Source: DATFKA01 sp042095835 (GTDB lineage: Bacteria; Bacteroidota; Bacteroidia; Chitinophagales; Saprospiraceae). From it: a DNA stretch of 24,760 bases. Location of the stretch: contig JBELML010000094.1 of the NCBI GenBank assembly GCA_042095835.1, positions 1-24,760 on the forward strand, read 5' to 3'. The translations under genes were made by a program, and so were the position numbers. Positions 8,755 to 17,539 of this stretch are shown piece after piece. The notes under the pieces were generated by a model, which made no database searches, was not told where the DNA came from, and was given only the letters and a program-made list of their open reading frames with translations. Every line of letters begins with the position of its first letter. Position 1 is the first letter of the stretch.

Positions 8755-11229
8755 ATGATCAAAAGATTCACCTACGCATTATTATGCTTAAGCTTACTTG
8801 CTGCTATCCCAGCTCTTGCTCAAAAGTCGGAGACAGCACAATCAGATACCACAAAAACAGAAAAGAAGAAGAAAAGTCCTTTTAAGGACTATAATAAGAT
8901 CATTACAGAAGACGCCAAGTCTGATGAGGGCTTATTTACCATCCATATGGTAGATGACAAACTCTTCTACGAAATTCCGAATGATCATCTAGGAAAAGAA
9001 ATGCTGTGGATCAGTAGGATTGTACAATTACCATCTGGCTACGGAGGTGGTTATACCAACGCTGGCTCCAAAACCCAGCAACAGGTGGTCCGCTGGCAGC
9101 GGAAAGGAAAAAAAGTATTACTACGTATCGTTTCCTACAATGCCATTGCTGATGAAGAAGACCCTATTGCTCAGTCGGTACGCTATAATAATTTCGAGCC
9201 TATCATGTACGGTTTTGACATCAAAGCTATTGGCCCGGATTCTAGTAGTATCGTGGTTGATGTGACGAGCTTGTTTACCAGCGACGTAAAAGGCATAACG
9301 GGCTTGAGTGCCAACAACCGCCGGATTTACAAAGTAAGTCGCTTGGATAGTAAGCTGACCATGATTGACACTGCTAAGTCTTTTCCTATTAATATCGAGG
9401 TCAAACATACCCTAACCTACAGTGCCTCTCAGCCTCCATCAAATGCACAGAGCGGCAATCTCAGTATGCAGATGAATCAATCTATGATTCTTTTGCCAGA
9501 AGATAAAATGATGCCCAGGCTCTTCGACGAACGCGTGGGTTGGTTCACTACTAGTCAAATTGATTATAGCTCCGACAAGCTAAAGTCTGATCAAAAAACC
9601 TATATCCGCAGATGGCGTTTAGAGCCTAAAGACCCCGCTGCATATGCCCGTGGAGAACTAGTCGAACCAGTGAAGCCAATCGTATACTACCTCGATCCTG
9701 CGACACCAATGAAGTTCAGAAAATATTTCAAGCAAGGAATAGAAGACTGGAACGAAGCTTTCGAAACCGCTGGTTTTAAGAATGCTATTATCGCTAAAGA
9801 TCCACCAAGTAAGGAAGAAGATCCTGATTTTAGCCCTGAAGATGCTCGGTATTCTGTGGTTCGATATGTGGCGAGTACCACTCGAAATGCCGTAGGACCA
9901 TCTGTTTCTGATCCAAGAACTGGAGAGATTTTAGAGAGTGATATTATCTGGTATCATAACCATCTGCGTTCTTATCGAAATAGGTATTTACTGGAAACCG
10001 GTGCGGCAAATCCAAAAGCTCGTACACTGGATACACCTGAAGAGGAAATAGGAGAAATGATGCGTCGCGTAATCTCCCATGAAGTAGGTCATGCTTTGGG
10101 GCTACCCCATAATATGAAAGCAAGTGCCGCCTATCCAGTAGACTCTATGCGCTCAAGTGCTTATACCCAAAAATATGGAATTGCGACCACCATTATGGAT
10201 TACGCCCGATATAATTATGTTGCCCAACCTGGAGATGAAAATATCCGTTTTATCCGACAAATTGGGCCTTATGATTTGTATTCTATTGAATGGGGATACC
10301 GCTTTATTCCTGGCACAGATAGCCCAGAAGAAGAAAAAAACACTACTAATAGCTGGATCAAACAACACGAAGGAGACCCTATGTATATGTTTGGTAGCGG
10401 CCGAGGTGGCCTAGACCCCACCGCCCAAACCGAGTGTATAGGTGACAATAATATGCAAGCCAGCGAATATGGGATCGCCAACTTGAAAAAAGTCGTACCC
10501 AATCTCATCGATTGGACTACAAAGGATGGTGAAAACTACGATGAACTAGAAGAACTTTACGGTGAGCTATTGGGTGTTTGGCGACGCTATATCAATCATA
10601 CTATACCCAACATTGGTGGAGTTTATGAAACCTTAAGCACTGCTGATCAGGGAGCGGTCTACGAGCGTGTACCTAAGGCTACTCAGGTAGAGGCACTACG
10701 TTTTTTACAAAAACATGCTTTCCAAACTCCTTATTGGTTGATGGACGAGGGTATCCTTTCCAGAATCAATAATACAGGAGTATTAGATCGAATGAGAGCG
10801 TATCAAGTCTCTTATCTGAACAGCGTATTAGATATGGGTAGACTACAACGTCTGGTTGAAGCAGAAGCCTTTGCAGGTAAACAAGCTTATGGGCTACCAG
10901 AATTATTAGAAGACCTCAGAAAAGGCCTTTTCGCTGAAGCTTATGCAGGCTCTAAAACGGATGTGGGAAGAAGAAACTTGCAAAGAGCCTATATCGAGCG
11001 TATGGAATACCTCATGTCGGAGGAACAATCAAGCATCCCTCGAGCGTTTAGATCGAGAGTTGTTCGAACTAATGTAGATGTCAGTCAATCAGATTTACGA
11101 CCTATTGTAAAAATGGAACTCAAGCAATTACATAAAGATTTAGCAAAGGTGGCCAAGAAAAGTGCTGATATAATGCAGAAAGCCCATCTAGAAGACTGTG
11201 TAGACCGGATAGAAGCTATTTTGGAATAA
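8755..11229 (+). CDS. Exported zinc metalloprotease of the DUF5117/DUF5118 type
   Basis: 824 aa with a signal peptide (MIKRFTYALLCLSLLAAIPA, then LAQ) and a Lys-rich linker. Residues about 45-95 resemble DUF5118 (SPFKDYNKIITEDAKSDEG) and about 95-290 DUF5117, both beta-rich N-terminal regions of this family. The catalytic part holds the metzincin-like motif HEVGHALGLPH (His442, Glu443, His446, His452) and a Met-turn near Met481 (IMDYARYNY). The C-terminal 300 residues are mostly helical. Known of the family: large secreted zinc proteases common in Bacteroidota and of mostly unknown substrate. The gene follows the sulfatase on the same strand but copy A of the fold-back element lies between them, so a shared transcript is uncertain. 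Its stop is only 5 bp from the convergent ABC-F stop. Confidence 0.9.
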   Translation: MIKRFTYALLCLSLLAAIPALAQKSETAQSDTTKTEKKKKSPFKDYNKIITEDAKSDEGLFTIHMVDDKLFYEIPNDHLGKEMLWISRIVQLPSGYGGGYTNAGSKTQQQVVRWQRKGKKVLLRIVSYNAIADEEDPIAQSVRYNNFEPIMYGFDIKAIGPDSSSIVVDVTSLFTSDVKGITGLSANNRRIYKVSRLDSKLTMIDTAKSFPINIEVKHTLTYSASQPPSNAQSGNLSMQMNQSMILLPEDKMMPRLFDERVGWFTTSQIDYSSDKLKSDQKTYIRRWRLEPKDPAAYARGELVEPVKPIVYYLDPATPMKFRKYFKQGIEDWNEAFETAGFKNAIIAKDPPSKEEDPDFSPEDARYSVVRYVASTTRNAVGPSVSDPRTGEILESDIIWYHNHLRSYRNRYLLETGAANPKARTLDTPEEEIGEMMRRVISHEVGHALGLPHNMKASAAYPVDSMRSSAYTQKYGIATTIMDYARYNYVAQPGDENIRFIRQIGPYDLYSIEWGYRFIPGTDSPEEEKNTTNSWIKQHEGDPMYMFGSGRGGLDPTAQTECIGDNNMQASEYGIANLKKVVPNLIDWTTKDGENYDELEELYGELLGVWRRYINHTIPNIGGVYETLSTADQGAVYERVPKATQVEALRFLQKHAFQTPYWLMDEGILSRINNTGVLDRMRAYQVSYLNSVLDMGRLQRLVEAEAFAGKQAYGLPELLEDLRKGLFAEAYAGSKTDVGRRNLQRAYIERMEYLMSEEQSSIPRAFRSRVVRTNVDVSQSDLRPIVKMELKQLHKDLAKVAKKSADIMQKAHLEDCVDRIEAILE

Positions 11230-11234
11230 CTGCC

Positions 11235-13133
11235 TTAATCTTCTAGCTCCGATTGGGCCATTTCCCACTCTTCCATAGCCAATTCCAAGTCTGCTTGGAG
11301 TTGGCTGTGTTTTTTCATTACATCAGCGGCCTCCGGCTTTTGATAAAAATCTGGTTCGGCCATTTCCTTTTCTACCTTTTCTATCGCAAGCTCAAGGCGT
11401 TCTACCTTTTTCTCGGCACGATCGATAGCTTTGAGTATTTTGCGCCGCTCCTCATAGCTCAGCGTAGGTTTCTTCTCAGATTTGGTCTGCGTTTTTGAAC
11501 GAAGCTCTACTTCTCGCATATTATCCAACTGCCGCTTTTCTAAGAAAGCATTGACATCGCCGATATGGTTGTGTAATTGTTGATCCCGGAACTCTATAGT
11601 ACGATTGGTTAAATCTGCAAGGAAATCCCGATCGTGGGAGACCACAATCATCGTTCCATCATACTCTATAAGTGCTTTTTTGAGCACCTGCTTAGAAAGG
11701 ATATCCAAGTGGTTGGTAGGCTCATCGAGCACCAGGAGATTAAACGGCCGCAACAACAAACAAGCCAAAGCTAAGCGTGCTCTTTCTCCTCCAGAAAGTA
11801 CCGAAACTTTTTTCTCTGCATCTTCACCTGAAAACATGAATGCGCCTAGTATATTCCTCAGTTTAGTTCGCATTTCAGGTGGAGAATGCTCTTCCATGGT
11901 TTCTAATAGAGTCATCTTAGGAGACATCGACTCGGATTGATTCTGAGCATAGTAGCCAATTGATACATTATGCCCCAATTGTATAGAACCATCTGTAATC
12001 GAAAGCTCATCGACAATCATCTTGGCCAAGGTAGTTTTCCCCTGACCATTTTGACCAACAAAGGCTACTCGATCTCCTCTATCCAATTTAAGATCTACCC
12101 CATTTAGCACCGTAAGACTGCCATACTTTTTGGTCACCTTTTTCCCATCTACCACAACCTGACCAGACCTTGGAGCGGCAGGGAATCGTAAATCCATAAC
12201 CGAGGAATCGGTGGTATCTATTTCGACACGTTCCATTTTATCCAGTTGCTTCTGCATCGATTGAGCCATCTTCGTTTTGGTGGCTTTCGCCATAAAACGA
12301 TTGATAGTTCGTTCTCGATCAGCAATGACGCGTTGTTGATTTTCGTAGGCAGCTAATTGTTTTTCGCGTCTATCTTTTCTGAGTTCAAGGTATTTGGTAT
12401 AGTTCGCTTTATAATCGTATAATTTTCCTAGCTCTACTTCTACGGTTCGTTCGGTTATATTATCCAAAAATTCTTTATCGTGCGAGATCAAAATCACTGC
12501 CGAAGGATAGGTTTTTAGAAAGGATTCTAACCAAAGGATAGATTCAATATCCAGGTGGTTTGTCGGCTCATCGAGTAGCAGATAATCCGGGCGACTCAGC
12601 AGCATCTTTGCTAAAATGATTCGCATTTGCCAACCACCCGAAAACTCATCGACCAAGCGAGTAAAATCGGTTTGTTTAAAACCCAGACCTTTTAAAACTT
12701 TCTCAGCATTGGCTTCCATAGAACCGCCATCTAAATAGCCAAAACGATCTGTTAATTCTGCGTATTCATTCAGCAGATCCATATATTCCGCACTTTCGTA
12801 ATCGGTGCGGGTACTGATTTCTTGGTTGATTTCTTCAATTCGTTTTTCTAACTCCTTGGTCTTCGCAAAAGCTGTTAAGGTTTCGTCCATTACGGTTTTT
12901 CCTTTCGGAATATCCATTTCCTGATGCAGGAAACCAATCGTTGCATTAGAAGGTAAGGCGACGTTGCCCTCATGTGGGGAGACCTCACCAGCAATTATTT
13001 TGAGCATGGTCGATTTGCCCGCGCCATTTCTTCCAACTAGGCCAACTTTCTCCCGCTCATTGATCACTAAGTTTACCCGATTGAGTAAGCGGCGATCTCC
13101 ATATTGTACATATACACCATTGACGTTGATCAT
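11235..13133 (-). CDS. ABC-F family ATP-binding protein (ribosome-associated type)
   Basis: 632 aa, no membrane segments. Two ABC cassettes: the first has Walker A GRNGAGKST (34-42), signature FSGGWQMRI and Walker B LLLDEPTNHLD; the second has GQNGQGKTT, LSGGERARLALA and LLVLDEPTNHLD. A charged interdomain linker follows the first cassette, and the C-terminal about 90 residues form a Lys/Glu-rich coiled coil (KAIDRAEKKVERLELAIEKV). Known of the family: soluble ABC-F proteins bind the ribosomal E site and help stalled or antibiotic-blocked ribosomes; the C-terminal coil is Uup/YdiF-like. Which subfamily it belongs to cannot be decided by eye. The gene is convergent with the metalloprotease and divergent from the lipoprotein gene; a TATCTTTG -7 box lies just upstream. 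Confidence 0.93.
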   Translation of the reverse strand: MINVNGVYVQYGDRRLLNRVNLVINEREKVGLVGRNGAGKSTMLKIIAGEVSPHEGNVALPSNATIGFLHQEMDIPKGKTVMDETLTAFAKTKELEKRIEEINQEISTRTDYESAEYMDLLNEYAELTDRFGYLDGGSMEANAEKVLKGLGFKQTDFTRLVDEFSGGWQMRIILAKMLLSRPDYLLLDEPTNHLDIESILWLESFLKTYPSAVILISHDKEFLDNITERTVEVELGKLYDYKANYTKYLELRKDRREKQLAAYENQQRVIADRERTINRFMAKATKTKMAQSMQKQLDKMERVEIDTTDSSVMDLRFPAAPRSGQVVVDGKKVTKKYGSLTVLNGVDLKLDRGDRVAFVGQNGQGKTTLAKMIVDELSITDGSIQLGHNVSIGYYAQNQSESMSPKMTLLETMEEHSPPEMRTKLRNILGAFMFSGEDAEKKVSVLSGGERARLALACLLLRPFNLLVLDEPTNHLDILSKQVLKKALIEYDGTMIVVSHDRDFLADLTNRTIEFRDQQLHNHIGDVNAFLEKRQLDNMREVELRSKTQTKSEKKPTLSYEERRKILKAIDRAEKKVERLELAIEKVEKEMAEPDFYQKPEAADVMKKHSQLQADLELAMEEWEMAQSELED

Positions 13134-13153
13134 AGCTCTTTGCGAATTTTGGG

Positions 13154-13161
13154 CAAAGATA
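13154..13161 (-). promoter_or_regulatory. Candidate -7 box (TATCTTTG) for the ABC-F gene
   Basis: On the minus strand TATCTTTG lies 21-28 bp upstream of the ABC-F start and matches the Bacteroidota consensus TAnnTTTG. A -33 TTTG at the expected spacing is not obvious. The identical octamer precedes the GH3 and THX genes. Confidence 0.45.
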
Positions 13162-13255
13162 GGATTTCAAATGGATTGATGCTAACCCATAATTGATCTA
13201 CTATTATGGTCTTTTTAAATAAATATTCAGTTCTTACAGAAAATACACAACACTT

Positions 13256-14146
13256 ATGAAAATACAAGGATTCAGCCTTTACCTTCTCCTTATTGCCTTG
13301 TGCTTGCAGTGCGCAGAACCCAACAACACGGATACTTCTACTACAAGTCCGCAAGAGGAGACGACGGCAACTGACAATTCCACAACGGCCAATGATGAAA
13401 ATAAAGGAACCTCTTCTACTGTAGATTATCCTCAGTTAAACCTCCTAGACTTAGACAAAATGGAGGTAATAGGTACTTATCAGCCACAAGATGAGGAAGG
13501 AGACTGTTCAAGTTCCGCAAAAAAATATGCATATGGTGATCAACTATTGGTCGTAGATCATACCAACTGTTATGACTACGGGAAAAGTTCAAGCTATTAC
13601 TTATTGGACCAACAAGAGCGCCTAACCGCTTTCCAAGAGATTGACTTAAGTAACCAAGTCAATGCAGCTGGTGATGGCATTGACGTAGTAGTCAGAGAGA
13701 CTATTTTAGTTTTTCAAAATGAGAAAAGCTATAAAAAGGAACGCGTGGATACCTTAGTTAATGGCTATCCAGATATCCCTAAGGGCGCCTGGCTTGAATT
13801 TAATGAACGGTCTACAACTTATCTTTTCGGTAAAGCACTCAACACAAGCGGTGATTGGCAGGCTGAAATCCAATCAAAGGTAAAAGCTACTTTAAACCAA
13901 ATGGAGGACTTACCCTCTGAGGTTCCCGTACAATTCAATGGGACCATTGGAATGGGAACAAGAGGAGATGTACGTAATTTATTATCAGAGGTGCTAAATG
14001 AGGTCAAAGCTGCCCGCCAAAATGGAGCAGTACCCGTCTTTAGTCCTTTAAGCACTTCTGAAAAACAACTAAAAGTCGCCGTTAAAAATGGATGGGAAAA
14101 TTTAGAAGACTACCAAAAAAGATATAGCTACTATAAGTGGGATTAA
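13256..14146 (+). CDS. Lipoprotein of unknown function
   Basis: 296 aa. The N-terminus is a lipoprotein signal with lipobox ALCLQC (Cys19), followed by a Thr/Ser/Asn-rich low-complexity linker to about residue 55. The remaining about 240 residues form a mixed alpha/beta domain with a Cys pair (Cys84 region GDCSSS and NCYDYG), then a C-terminal amphipathic helix (LLSEVLNEVKAARQ) and the end RYSYYKWD. I do not recognise a family. It probably sits on an outer-membrane face as a globular domain on a flexible stalk. It is divergent from the ABC-F gene (about 120 bp) and followed after 237 bp by another lipoprotein gene; no terminator is seen after it. Confidence 0.8.
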   Translation: MKIQGFSLYLLLIALCLQCAEPNNTDTSTTSPQEETTATDNSTTANDENKGTSSTVDYPQLNLLDLDKMEVIGTYQPQDEEGDCSSSAKKYAYGDQLLVVDHTNCYDYGKSSSYYLLDQQERLTAFQEIDLSNQVNAAGDGIDVVVRETILVFQNEKSYKKERVDTLVNGYPDIPKGAWLEFNERSTTYLFGKALNTSGDWQAEIQSKVKATLNQMEDLPSEVPVQFNGTIGMGTRGDVRNLLSEVLNEVKAARQNGAVPVFSPLSTSEKQLKVAVKNGWENLEDYQKRYSYYKWD

Positions 14147-14223
14147 TCAATAATTTTTAAGGTAAAAACTAAGCTCTTTTAAACAATGCTCCTTGCAAAA
14201 CAATGAAGTATTAAAAGCTTGAT

Positions 14224-14238
14224 TAACTATCATAGTTA
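14224..14238. promoter_or_regulatory. 15-bp palindrome upstream of the leishmanolysin-like gene
   Basis: TAACTAT-C-ATAGTTA is a perfect 7+7 inverted repeat in an otherwise AT-rich 237-bp gap (14147-14383), about 145 bp before the start codon. It could be an operator; in AT-rich DNA it could also be chance. Nothing else was recognised in this gap. Confidence 0.25.
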
Positions 14239-14383
14239 TGTAAAAAACATCTATAAGTCTAGTCAGTTTTTCAAATATCAGGAGTCAAAGAGGATAGTAA
14301 AAATATTTTATTTATATTTAAAAAATTTACTTGCTATATATTTCCCCGCAATAAAATTATTTTTCATCATTAACTTCTTATTC

Positions 14384-15430
14384 ATGAAACAACTCGCTCA
14401 AAAATTTAACACACTAAAAATTAATTCCCCCTTACTAATCGGTCTTCTACTCGTTCCATTGTTCATTACTTCTTGTACAGAAGATACGCAAGTAATGAGT
14501 GCAGCAGAAATTGTTCTCCCTCAAGATCAAACTATTGAACTAGCACCTGCTCCTGAAAGATGGCTCAATATTGAGGGATCATCAACTGTAGAGACAAGAA
14601 CTACAACAGCACCCGGTAATGATAGGGGAAGATTCAACATCAGCCTCAAATATGTAGTGCCTGTCACAGAAAGACAGCAAGAAGTATTTGAAGCAGCAGC
14701 AGCCCGCTGGGAGCGTATTATTATAAAAGATGTTCCTTCTTTCACAGGGACGATTCCATCAGCTTTTGGTGGCTTTCCTCCAGCTGTAGATGGCACCCTC
14801 GACGATATTGTTATCGAGGTAGCCCTGGCACCAATTGATGGTCCAGGAAGCATACTTGGTCAAGCAGGACCTAGATTTGTTAGATCAGAGGATTTTTTAA
14901 CCTTGTCCGGGGTTATGTTTTTTGATATTGCAGACCTAGGTTTCCTGGAGCAGCTTGACTTGTTTGAGGAGGTTATTGTCCATGAAATGGGACACGTCTT
15001 AGGAGTAGGTACACTATGGAATGTGGCGCAATTTGGTTTTGACAGGACACTTCTTCAAGACCCATCAGGCAATCCTTATTTCTCTGGTAAAAGAGCTAAC
15101 GTGCACTGGAATGCAGAAGGTGGGGAAGGAGAACTTCCTATTGAAAATATCGGCGGACCAGGTACTGCCTTAGGTCACTGGAGAGAATCTGTTCTAAGTA
15201 ACGAATTGATGACAGGTTTCTTGAACTTGGGCGAAAACCCATTAAGTCGAATTACAGCAGCCTCTATGCGAGACCTTGGCTACGGTACAGCTGTGGTTGG
15301 CGATCAATACGACTTACCCAAAGGTGCAGCAGGTGTAGACATAAGCGAAGCCTCTGCACAAGGCGAAGGACTAAACATTGCTGAAATGGAGGTCACTTTG
15401 GCCCCAATTGGCTCTGTTTCAATCAAATAG
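14384..15430 (+). CDS. Leishmanolysin-like (M8-type) zinc metalloprotease lipoprotein
   Basis: The ATG at 14384 gives a 348-aa protein with a lipoprotein signal ending LFITSC (Cys31); the frame extends to a TTG at 14219 but that leader is AT-rich, non-conserved-looking and precedes the signal, so it is rejected. The catalytic motif HEMGHVLGVGTLW (His200, Glu201, His204) is followed 60 residues later by GHWRES (His265) and ELMTG with the Met-turn, the arrangement of leishmanolysin/invadysin proteases, in which the third histidine is far from HExxH. The N-terminal part (RFNISLKYVVPVTERQQEVF, then AAAARWERII) is typical of bacterial members. It is probably surface-exposed and acts on proteins outside the cell. 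A strong hairpin follows the stop. Confidence 0.9.
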   Translation: MKQLAQKFNTLKINSPLLIGLLLVPLFITSCTEDTQVMSAAEIVLPQDQTIELAPAPERWLNIEGSSTVETRTTTAPGNDRGRFNISLKYVVPVTERQQEVFEAAAARWERIIIKDVPSFTGTIPSAFGGFPPAVDGTLDDIVIEVALAPIDGPGSILGQAGPRFVRSEDFLTLSGVMFFDIADLGFLEQLDLFEEVIVHEMGHVLGVGTLWNVAQFGFDRTLLQDPSGNPYFSGKRANVHWNAEGGEGELPIENIGGPGTALGHWRESVLSNELMTGFLNLGENPLSRITAASMRDLGYGTAVVGDQYDLPKGAAGVDISEASAQGEGLNIAEMEVTLAPIGSVSIK

Positions 15431-15462
15431 ATATATTTGGAAAATTGGATATATAGCTAAAC

Positions 15463-15495
15463 AGGAGTCATTCCGAGCACTTTGGAATGACTCCT
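15463..15495 (+). terminator. Terminator after the leishmanolysin-like gene
   Basis: AGGAGTCATTCC (15463-15474) pairs perfectly with GGAATGACTCCT (15484-15495) across a 9-nt loop, followed by TCTGTTTG. It lies about 30 nt after the stop codon. It may also limit the convergent gene that ends at 15623. Confidence 0.8.
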
Positions 15496-15622
15496 TCTGT
15501 TTGAGACATCAGACCGACTTCTCGGCATCTCTATTCTCCGCTGTAGTTATTCTTCCTCTTTTAAAGGCACCTCTCCTGTAAAAGGTGGGATTCCTAAGCA
15601 TGAAACAGAAAGCGGCGCAACA

Positions 15623-16096
15623 CTAAGGCTTCACCACATTTTTCATCTTTTTCAATTTGATACGCCCCAACTTCCTATTTTCACTAAAATAGTGTTCGGT
15701 ACGTTCTTGCCAGAATCCTTCCATTTTGGTATTCCAAATGGAAGGCATGTATTGGAGTTGGTATTTGCGCTCGTAGGGAGCCTCGTCCTTTTCTCCGGGA
15801 AAAGGAATAAACTCGGTATCCTTTAGGTAGATAGAGAAATCACCATATAAAGTGCCTTCTACTTCCATTTCGATGATTTCTTGATTGGCTTGATAAATGT
15901 AAGACTTGCCTATCAAGCGACCATCGCCCTCTTTTTTAAGGTAAAGTTCGAAGGGTATTTCCTCGGTAGATTCGAGCCCGCCAAAGGTAATCGTTCCGGC
16001 CCAGTTTCCTTCTAAACGACCACTTTGAGCCGTCACAGAGGTGCTAAGTGTAAATGCAGAATAGCATAACAATTGGAGTAACAATAAATTTTTCAT
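15623..16096 (-). CDS. Small exported protein of unknown function
   Basis: 157 aa with a signal peptide (MKNLLLLQLLCYSAFTLSTS, cleaved near VTAQ). The mature part of about 135 residues has alternating hydrophobic strands (GNWAGTITFGGL, IPFELYLKK, LIGKSYIY) and several Gly-Trp/Phe positions (EGNWAG, MEGFWQER), the look of a small beta-barrel or lipocalin-like fold. It ends in a basic tail (IKLKKMKNVVKP). No enzyme motif is seen. It is convergent with the protease gene and stands alone. A TATATTTG -7 box lies upstream. Confidence 0.8.
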   Translation of the reverse strand: MKNLLLLQLLCYSAFTLSTSVTAQSGRLEGNWAGTITFGGLESTEEIPFELYLKKEGDGRLIGKSYIYQANQEIIEMEVEGTLYGDFSIYLKDTEFIPFPGEKDEAPYERKYQLQYMPSIWNTKMEGFWQERTEHYFSENRKLGRIKLKKMKNVVKP

Positions 16097-16130
16097 AGCT
16101 TATCGGATGTAAATAACTGCGTAAAAAAAT

Positions 16131-16138
16131 CAAATATA
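16131..16138 (-). promoter_or_regulatory. Candidate -7 box (TATATTTG) for the small exported protein
   Basis: On the minus strand TATATTTG lies 35-42 bp before the start codon at 16096 and fits TAnnTTTG. No convincing -33 element is visible. Confidence 0.35.
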
Positions 16139-16200
16139 ATATTTATAGGCTAAATATCAGAATGAATTATATGAGGTCTAGAAACCGTCTTAACACAACA

Positions 16201-16231
16201 ATAGCACTAAACATTCAATATTTAGTGCTAT
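16201..16231 (-). terminator. Terminator after glgC
   Basis: ATAGCACTAAA (16201-16211) and TTTAGTGCTAT (16221-16231) pair perfectly over 11 bp with a 9-nt loop. It starts about 30 nt past the glgC stop on the minus strand and is followed there by TGTTGTGTT. Confidence 0.75.
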
Positions 16232-16261
16232 CGCTTTAGAGAACAAAGCCGTATAATCTAC

Positions 16262-17539
16262 TTATACGTTTCCAATGCGGGCACCATCTTCTATATAAGC
16301 ACCTTTCTTTACTACAATGATTCCATCTCTAATTACATAAGTGTCGGTTTCATCATCTTTCAGGGTAGGGCTTCCTTTGATGACTACATTATTTCCAATA
16401 CGTACATTTTTATCCAAGATAGCTCGCTCGATGAAGCAGTCTTTACCTACACCCATTGCCGCTCCTAATAATGGATCTTCTACATCTTCTAGCTCTTCGT
16501 AGAAATCAGCTCCCATCATAATGGTGTCTGTCAACTCGGTCCCCTCTCCTATTCTGGAGCGAATCCCGATGACTGCACGGTCAATTTTTTTGCCATGCAA
16601 GATGCAGCCTTCTGCAACAATTGCTCGATTAATAAAAGTCCCATAAACTTTAGATGGAGCCAGTAAACGAGGTCTTGTATATATGTACTTTTCGTTGTCG
16701 AATAAATTAAAGTCTGGAACAGGATCGGTTAATGCAATATTGGCCTCAAAAAAGGAATGAATAGTACCAATATCGGTCCAGTAACCATCAAAGGCATAGC
16801 TAGCTACTTTATAGCCACCGTTGATGGCGTCAGGGATAATCTCTTTCCCAAAATCCATGGCCTTTTCATTGTCATTAAATAGCTTATGGAGTACTTTTTT
16901 ACTAAACATATAAATACCCATAGAAGCCAAATAGTGCTTCCCTCGTTTGGTATATTTCTCCTCTAATGGGGATTTCCAATCTTCTAGTATGCCTTTTTTG
17001 GGTTTTTCAATAAAACTGCCAATCATACCTTTCTCATCAACCTTCATAATTCCAAAACCTGGAGCATCGCGATCATTTACCGGAATCGTGGCTAAAGTAA
17101 CATCTGCTTTTTGTTTGATATGATATTTGGTAAGCGCCTCGAAATCCATCTGGTAAAGCTGATCTCCAGATAACACTAGGATGTAATCAAAATTGTGATT
17201 GGCTAAATGGTGCATGGATTGCCGAACAGCATCGGCCGTACCCTGGAACCAATCTCCACTAGAATGAGTCTGCTCAGCAGCCAATATATCGACAAATCCT
17301 CTACTAAAACTATCGAAGTGAAAGGTATTCTTGATATGGGTATTTAAAGATGCCGAATTGAATTGCGTCAAAACGAACATTCTCTTCAAACCGGAGTTCA
17401 AACAATTCGAAATCGGAATATCGATTAAGCGGTATTTTCCTGCAATTGGTACGGCAGGCTTAGATCTTTGGCTGGTCAATGGGTAAAGGCGAGATCCAAC
17501 TCCACCTCCTAAGATTAGACTAATAATTTTGACATCCAT
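16262..17539 (-). CDS. glgC: Glucose-1-phosphate adenylyltransferase (ADP-glucose pyrophosphorylase)
   Basis: 425 aa, cytoplasmic, full length for the family. The nucleotide-binding loop is LILGGGVGSRLYPLT (8-22), followed by SKPAVPIAGKYRLIDIPISN, the hallmark of GlgC. Further family blocks are WFQGTADAVRQ, VLSGDQLYQMDF, FIEKPKK (the conserved Lys region for glucose-1-phosphate) and FDGYWTDIGTIHSFFEANI. The C-terminal third is a left-handed beta-helix with hexapeptide repeats (VAEGCILHGKKIDRAVIGI). It makes ADP-glucose from ATP and glucose-1-phosphate, the committed step of bacterial glycogen synthesis. glgA lies upstream on the same strand, but with a 381-bp gap. Confidence 0.96.
   Translation of the reverse strand: MDVKIISLILGGGVGSRLYPLTSQRSKPAVPIAGKYRLIDIPISNCLNSGLKRMFVLTQFNSASLNTHIKNTFHFDSFSRGFVDILAAEQTHSSGDWFQGTADAVRQSMHHLANHNFDYILVLSGDQLYQMDFEALTKYHIKQKADVTLATIPVNDRDAPGFGIMKVDEKGMIGSFIEKPKKGILEDWKSPLEEKYTKRGKHYLASMGIYMFSKKVLHKLFNDNEKAMDFGKEIIPDAINGGYKVASYAFDGYWTDIGTIHSFFEANIALTDPVPDFNLFDNEKYIYTRPRLLAPSKVYGTFINRAIVAEGCILHGKKIDRAVIGIRSRIGEGTELTDTIMMGADFYEELEDVEDPLLGAAMGVGKDCFIERAILDKNVRIGNNVVIKGSPTLKDDETDTYVIRDGIIVVKKGAYIEDGARIGNV

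Noticed and set aside
14219..14383. N-terminal extension of the leishmanolysin-like protein from a TTG
   Set aside because: The leader is AT-rich with Lys/Tyr/Phe composition typical of non-coding DNA, and the ATG at 14384 directly begins a good lipoprotein signal.
14527..14853. 108-codon minus-strand ORF
   Set aside because: Shadow of the leishmanolysin-like gene on the opposite strand; no signal, no motif.
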